Part shown: positions 50,301 to 56,300 of the stretch, piece after piece
Numbering within the stretch: position 1 is the stretch's first letter
Layout: each line of letters opens with the position of its first letter
Assembly: GCA_005406025.1 (NCBI GenBank)
Contig: BGZK01001404.1
Location: forward strand, 1-64,000
From: Eumeta japonica
Taxonomy: Eukaryota > Arthropoda > Insecta > Lepidoptera > Psychidae
Length of the DNA: 64,000 nt
Direction: 5' to 3'
The notes under the pieces: generated by a model
Database searches by the model: none
What the model was told of the DNA's origin: nothing
Seen by the model: only the letters and a program-made list of their open reading frames with translations
Position numbers and translations under genes: made by a program

Positions 50301-53300
50301 AAATTAATACAATGAACAGCAAGGGTGCGATCCATTATGGTTGTATCGAGTCTGTGTTCGACGCCGCGCCGCGCCCCGGCTAATGTAGGAGTAGAGTAAG
50401 ACGTGTGAGGAGGCACAGGCCGCCGCGGTGGGTTGATCAATGTTTGGCGCCAGGCGGAGCGGCGACTCGCCCGTGGGGCTGACGTGGCGTCCGCGCTTCC
50501 GCGCCGTGGGGCCCGCGCCGCCCGCGCTGCCACTCGCGCCGCGCGCACAACGCTCTTGACGCTGCGCATGCCGCCGACCCCACAGGAGTGGTTCGCCTCC
50601 AAATGACCACATTCAAACTCAAAGGGTTCTACGGTCCATCATTGCTGCGCTTCTCTCGATCAAATAATGAAGCGAATGAAATTTTTACGAAAGTTATATA
50701 CATATTTCGTACTTCATTTCGTCAAACATTGGTTGATGGCATTATTCCATGTGCCTATTATGGTTTTGGTATAAATTTATGGTATTTCTTAATCTGCGGC
50801 CTGTTTCGTTGAACAAGCACGCCGGGAGTAAACTTCCAAGGCCGACCACAGTCCTCGGACCGCCGAGCGCGCTGCAATGCCGCTACCATTTTTCCCGCGC
50901 TCTTGTATACGTTCCAATTTTTTATTTTGACGACCTTGTCGACAATACAACAAATGGCTGTGAAGCACTTTTCTATATATTACATTTTATTACAATTTTG
51001 TGTCATTAATATTAAGGGTGTGGCATAACGTTTCGTTCCTGATCATAAAATATAGCATTTATGCTAGTTTACTATTTTTCTTATTAATTTTTGCATTACC
51101 ATATATTTTATGCGAGTTTCCACTAAGCGATATGTAGTTTATATCATAAGAACATTATATTCTATCATAAAACAAACCACTAATAATATTTATAATTATC
51201 GCAGATTTTATGTAATGATAGAATCAAGAAAAAAGCATATTATAATTGTTGGACCAATAATCATAATAACAATATTTATTCTAAATTGTTCTGTTGCACG
51301 ACCTCCTCAAATGTCTACTTCTTCGACTTATGTTGTTGTGGATGAGAATTTTCCTATTGTTATTGTTGTAATTATAATGTGAATTTGTTATTGTACATAA
51401 TGTAAATAAAATGACATTATTTTTTACAATTTTTATACTATTTCACTTCTTGCATATAAAAAGTTAGAAAAATGTTTTTTATCCTTATTTATTACTCATG
51501 GAGCATTAAACGTTATTATTTAAAGTATTTAAAACACTTATCTTTCGAAACAGATTTTCTGAGCTTTGGGGCTGTAAAATCTCATTAGTTGTGCTGTTTG
51601 TATCTTGCTAGTTTTGATACCATAAATAGATGAAATTAAAAAAAAAAATATGAGTAAAAGCGATGTCCGGCCATTTTTCTATTTCTTTTCTCTCTATCGA
51701 AATGAGTAAATCTAACATAAAAATTCAATTCATTTTGAAGTTTTTTTTTGTAAAAAAGTGAAAAATGCGACACAAGCTAGGAAAAAAAAATATGAACCTA
51801 ATGCAGTGTCGGTAAGAGTAACACAAAACTAGTTGTAATGTTTTCAGTCCAAAAATTTTGATATCAAATATGAATCTCGCTCTGATCGATCTGTTACGGA
51901 TAAAATCGATACCTCGAAAAAGTAGAGCAAGATTGGCTTATTATTAGTTCTTACGACATAGCTAAAGAGCTGAGGATTGACCACAACATATTTAAAAAAA
52001 GCTCTATACTAGAGATCCCACACGAGTTCAATGAAAGACATCTGATGAATTTTGTGCTCATTTGCGATTCTCTATCGGGGCGTAATGGAACCGACCCTTT
52101 CTGAAAAGATTGATCACTGTTGATAAAAATGGATTACTACGTCAAGAACGTGCGATAAAGATATGGTCTAAAGGCAAGCAAGCTACACAGACTATGGCGA
52201 ACCCCGGATCAACTCGCAATATGTTGATGCTATGTATATGGTGGGATTGGAAGAACATTATTTATTATGAGTTTTTGTTTTCGGGCAAATTCATCAATTC
52301 GGATCGCTGCTGCCAACAGCTGATGAGACTCAAGCAACAAGTAGAAAAAAATGGTCAGAATTGATCGACAGAAAGGGTGTTGTTTTCCATTATGATAACG
52401 CTAGACCACACATATCTTTAGCTATTCAGTAAACATTGAGATAGTTTAGTTGGTAAGTTTTAATTCATCGGCCATATAGCCTTATACTTACACCCTCAGA
52501 CTTACGTCTATTTCAGTTTCTTCAGAACTGTAGGTAGTGTTGAATTTACATCAAGAGAAAACTCAAAACTACTTGGACTTTGGTTTATACTAGTTTAATG
52601 GTAATAGTCGAAATACCTTTTTGTTTTTATAATTATAGGCGACTTAAGTATTTTGTGCTGGAAACGTGGACAAAGTGTAAATATACTTTTATATTTACAT
52701 CTGTAGTGCATTTCTTTGCAATAATGGCAGCGGAACCCTATAACGAGCTTGGTCCGACGTGCTCTTTGCCAGCTTTTTTTCTGTCTGTCGTACTTAGAGG
52801 TTTTCAAAGACCTTTTATCAATCACTTTTAAAATATAAAATTAATAAACAAACTATGTAAAAAACAAAAAATGATGTGGAAAAACTAGCCTATAATGAAA
52901 TGGATGGTAATACCGTATTGATTAAACAGCAGTGAATATTGTTATGGCCGGGGTCGTATGGAAACATTTTCATTTTCCTTTTAAGCTTTTATTTTTTATA
53001 CTTCACACTTTTTTCGAACTACGTACCTGTGAATTGTTCGCTTGTTGTCTACACTTTTGACAATAGCTTTTATTTGTTTCAGTATATTTATTAAAAGTAT
53101 AATTTATATATAGGGTATGGGAAAAAGTTTTTTGTATTTTTTATACACAATTCAAGGTAATTTTTTGTCATGCGTGCGTGCGTGCGTGTGCGTGTGTGTG
53201 TGTTAGTGTATGTATACCATATGGAGTCGATTATGCGTCTTTCCGCAAATATTCATAATCCATAAGCATAATGATTGAAGTAATCGTTTCTGAAAAAAAT

Positions 53301-56300
53301 AGCCCATAACATAAACGTGCAAGTACAAACACGCAGTCCAACCCGCCCCCACCTCATCAAAAAGCCTGCACACGGGCGCCAGCAGTGAATCGCGGCGCGT
53401 CCATCTACGCACGCAGTCAATAATCGGACGCGTAGCTTTTGGGGTTTAGGTATTTTATTATAAAGTGTCACATTTACTATATCGGCGTTTTTGAACCTAA
53501 GATTGTGTGTGATTAATGCTTAAGTGTTGAATAATAGCTTTTCACTGCTATCAAATGTGTAAACGTGATTTATTTTTAGGGAGTTTGCAGAGATGACATT
53601 GCTGCCTGCGAATTCGTATGTTACGTGAAGTGTAGTTTACGCGATAATTTGCCTTAGTTTGTTTAGAGTTGAATGGAATACATGTGGAAAATCAGAGACT
53701 AATGTCTAATTAAATCGCCACCATGACGCGCGGCGCGTGAGCGCGTGGCAACGTCGGGCCGAGCAGGGTTTTCTTTTGATTATTTTATGTTATTTATAAG
53801 CATATTTTCAATTATATATTTTTGTTAGAGTAAGTTTGGAAAAGTTGTTCTAAAAGACGAGAACATTATGAATATTTCCAGAAAGAATTTTGGGACTTGT
53901 AATGAAAGAACTGCAACAAGTAGTTTTCATAGGCCTCTCTTGATGTTAACACTTCCTAAGGAATTCTGAAAAAACCGAAAAATTTGCAAATCTGAGGGTG
54001 CAAGATCAGGGTTAAATAGTAAATGCACTTCCTAACGAAACTCTTAATATTTGTCGAGTGGCTAAAGATGTGTGTGGTCTGGCGTTGTCATGGTCAGAAA
54101 CCATTCCCTTTCTGTTGATCTTGATTAACTCTCATCGGCTGTTGGTAGTAGAGATCCAAATTGATGGTTTTGCCCGGCGGTAAGAGCTCATAATTAATAA
54201 TGCCCTTCCAATCCCACCATACATATTGGCATCAATTTATTGCGAATGATTCCGGGTTTCGCTATGGTCTGTGCCTTTTGACGATAATCTTTTAAAAATA
54301 TTTCGGTTTCTTTACGTTTCAATAGAAAGTCACAATTGAGTGCACGATTCATTGGATTGCTTCCAGTGAGCTTGTTTGGGAACCAAGTATCAAACTCTTT
54401 GTATAACCAACTGTTTTCACATGCCTCAATACTCTTTTGTGGTCAATCCAAACTCTTCAGCTATGTTATAAGAACTAATAAGCCGATCTTGCTCTACTTT
54501 TTCCAAACTGGTATCTACTTTGACCGTAGCAACTCGACCAGAACGAGGTTCATGTTTGACCAAAATTACCGGACTGAAAATGCTTAAACCAGTTTATGGC
54601 TACTCTTACCGACACTGCCTTGGGTCCATAAACATCACAATTTTTTTTCGTGGCTTGTGTGACATTTATCCTTTTTTTCTTTTGAATTTCAAAAGGTATA
54701 GAATTTCTATGTTCGATTCGCTCATTTTAGTGGACAGATAAACAATGGAAAAATGGCGAGACACCGTTTTTAATTTTCTTTTTGTTAATTGCAACTTTTT
54801 ACATGTAATATATAAAAAATCTTTTCTCCGATCTAATATATGGAATTTCCAATCATCACCATAGTATTCTTACCTCTGACTTTTATCGTTATGGGAAACG
54901 AAAGCATAGAAAACATATCCTGTGGACGCAATCGCTCTCCGGTCCAAAGGCTGCAGTTTATCATTGCGTCGATCTGATGGCGATCAGTCGTCCGGTCCTC
55001 CAACTAGATCAAAATTATGTCCACGAATAAAATGATGTCGGTGGGCCTGAGTCGGGTGAACTGGTCAGTGCAGCAACTACCTGACCGGTCGGTCCGTCGA
55101 CGAACCGATGTGCTAATACATCTACTGCCTATGAGCTGCCTATGCCTATCTTAGCGATGCGCTTATACTCACAGTTGAAAGAAAGCACGTCGTCCGGGCG
55201 GTGCGGTGTCGGCGCCGGACTTTTCCACGTTTATGCTCATACCTGAGACTAAAATCAACAAACATATTTGAAAATAAACGGGTATTGAAACAAAATCCTC
55301 CAAATCATACATATATATACTTACTAGGCATACATATATGTACTGTTTGTATGTATGTGCTTAAACACGTGCAATCTTCTAATTTAATAAAATTATAGAA
55401 TACAAATTACATCTGATGATGGAACTTACCATTTTTTTTTGTCTGCGAATAAGATCTCTTTTAAAAAATTACATAGTTATAGGCAGAATGTGATATTCTG
55501 ACTTATCCAGCCCTCAATTGAATTTTTCACCCGACTGTCCCATTCGTAAGTTAATGGTTTTCTATATTTCTTTTGTTGACAGTTTTTGTAGTCTAAACGG
55601 CTCGATTTTAAAAACAACATAAAATTTATAAGAATATAAGATCAAAGAAAGAGGGATTTTTTTACAGTGATATAAGTCTGAAATGGAAGTTAGTTAATAA
55701 TGAACTACAACACTATTTTTAATAATTATAATACTGCTTGTGGAAGTGGCATAGGATATAATATTGAAACATAAGATCTACACACCAAAAAATAAAGGTA
55801 ATACAAAAATGTTGTTTTATTCTTATAATACGGGTATCAAATTAAAGCTCGTAAATAAATGATCAAAACCAATTGCAACACTTTTATGCTAATCTTTTGA
55901 CACAAACTACTACAAAGTGTTTTTAATGCGTAGAGGTTACGTTCATTCTTTGTTAGGCTGCAATACTTCGTAATCTAAAAGCGTCACACTGGATCGGTCC
56001 TCCAGTGTCTTATATTTTTATAGAAGAAAATTTTAATTATTGGCGAATAAATGCAAGATAAAATCCATCCTGACTATCAAAAAAATCACATACATTTACT
56101 AGGTACGTGTTTATTCAAAGATATTCAATTAAATATTTATTTTACATGTTTAGATTCATGATGTCTGGCAACTAATATATTATGGTGTTATTTACTATAT
56201 TCCTCATGTGGAACTTTAATTGTTGAAGAATATAATTTTACATAAGTATAAAGTCTGGGCCATCTATAAATTAAGTCAAAACAATTTCATGACTTAACCT

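Noticed and set aside
50276..50622. Three arginine/alanine-rich antisense frames
   Set aside because: Open in several frames at once because of CpG-rich composition; no motif or splice support.
51110..51382. 90-codon Ile/Val-rich frame
   Set aside because: AT-rich DNA with no start context, homology or splice sites.
53716..53745. Kozak-like gccaccatg
   Set aside because: Opens only four codons before TGA; no exon can be supported.
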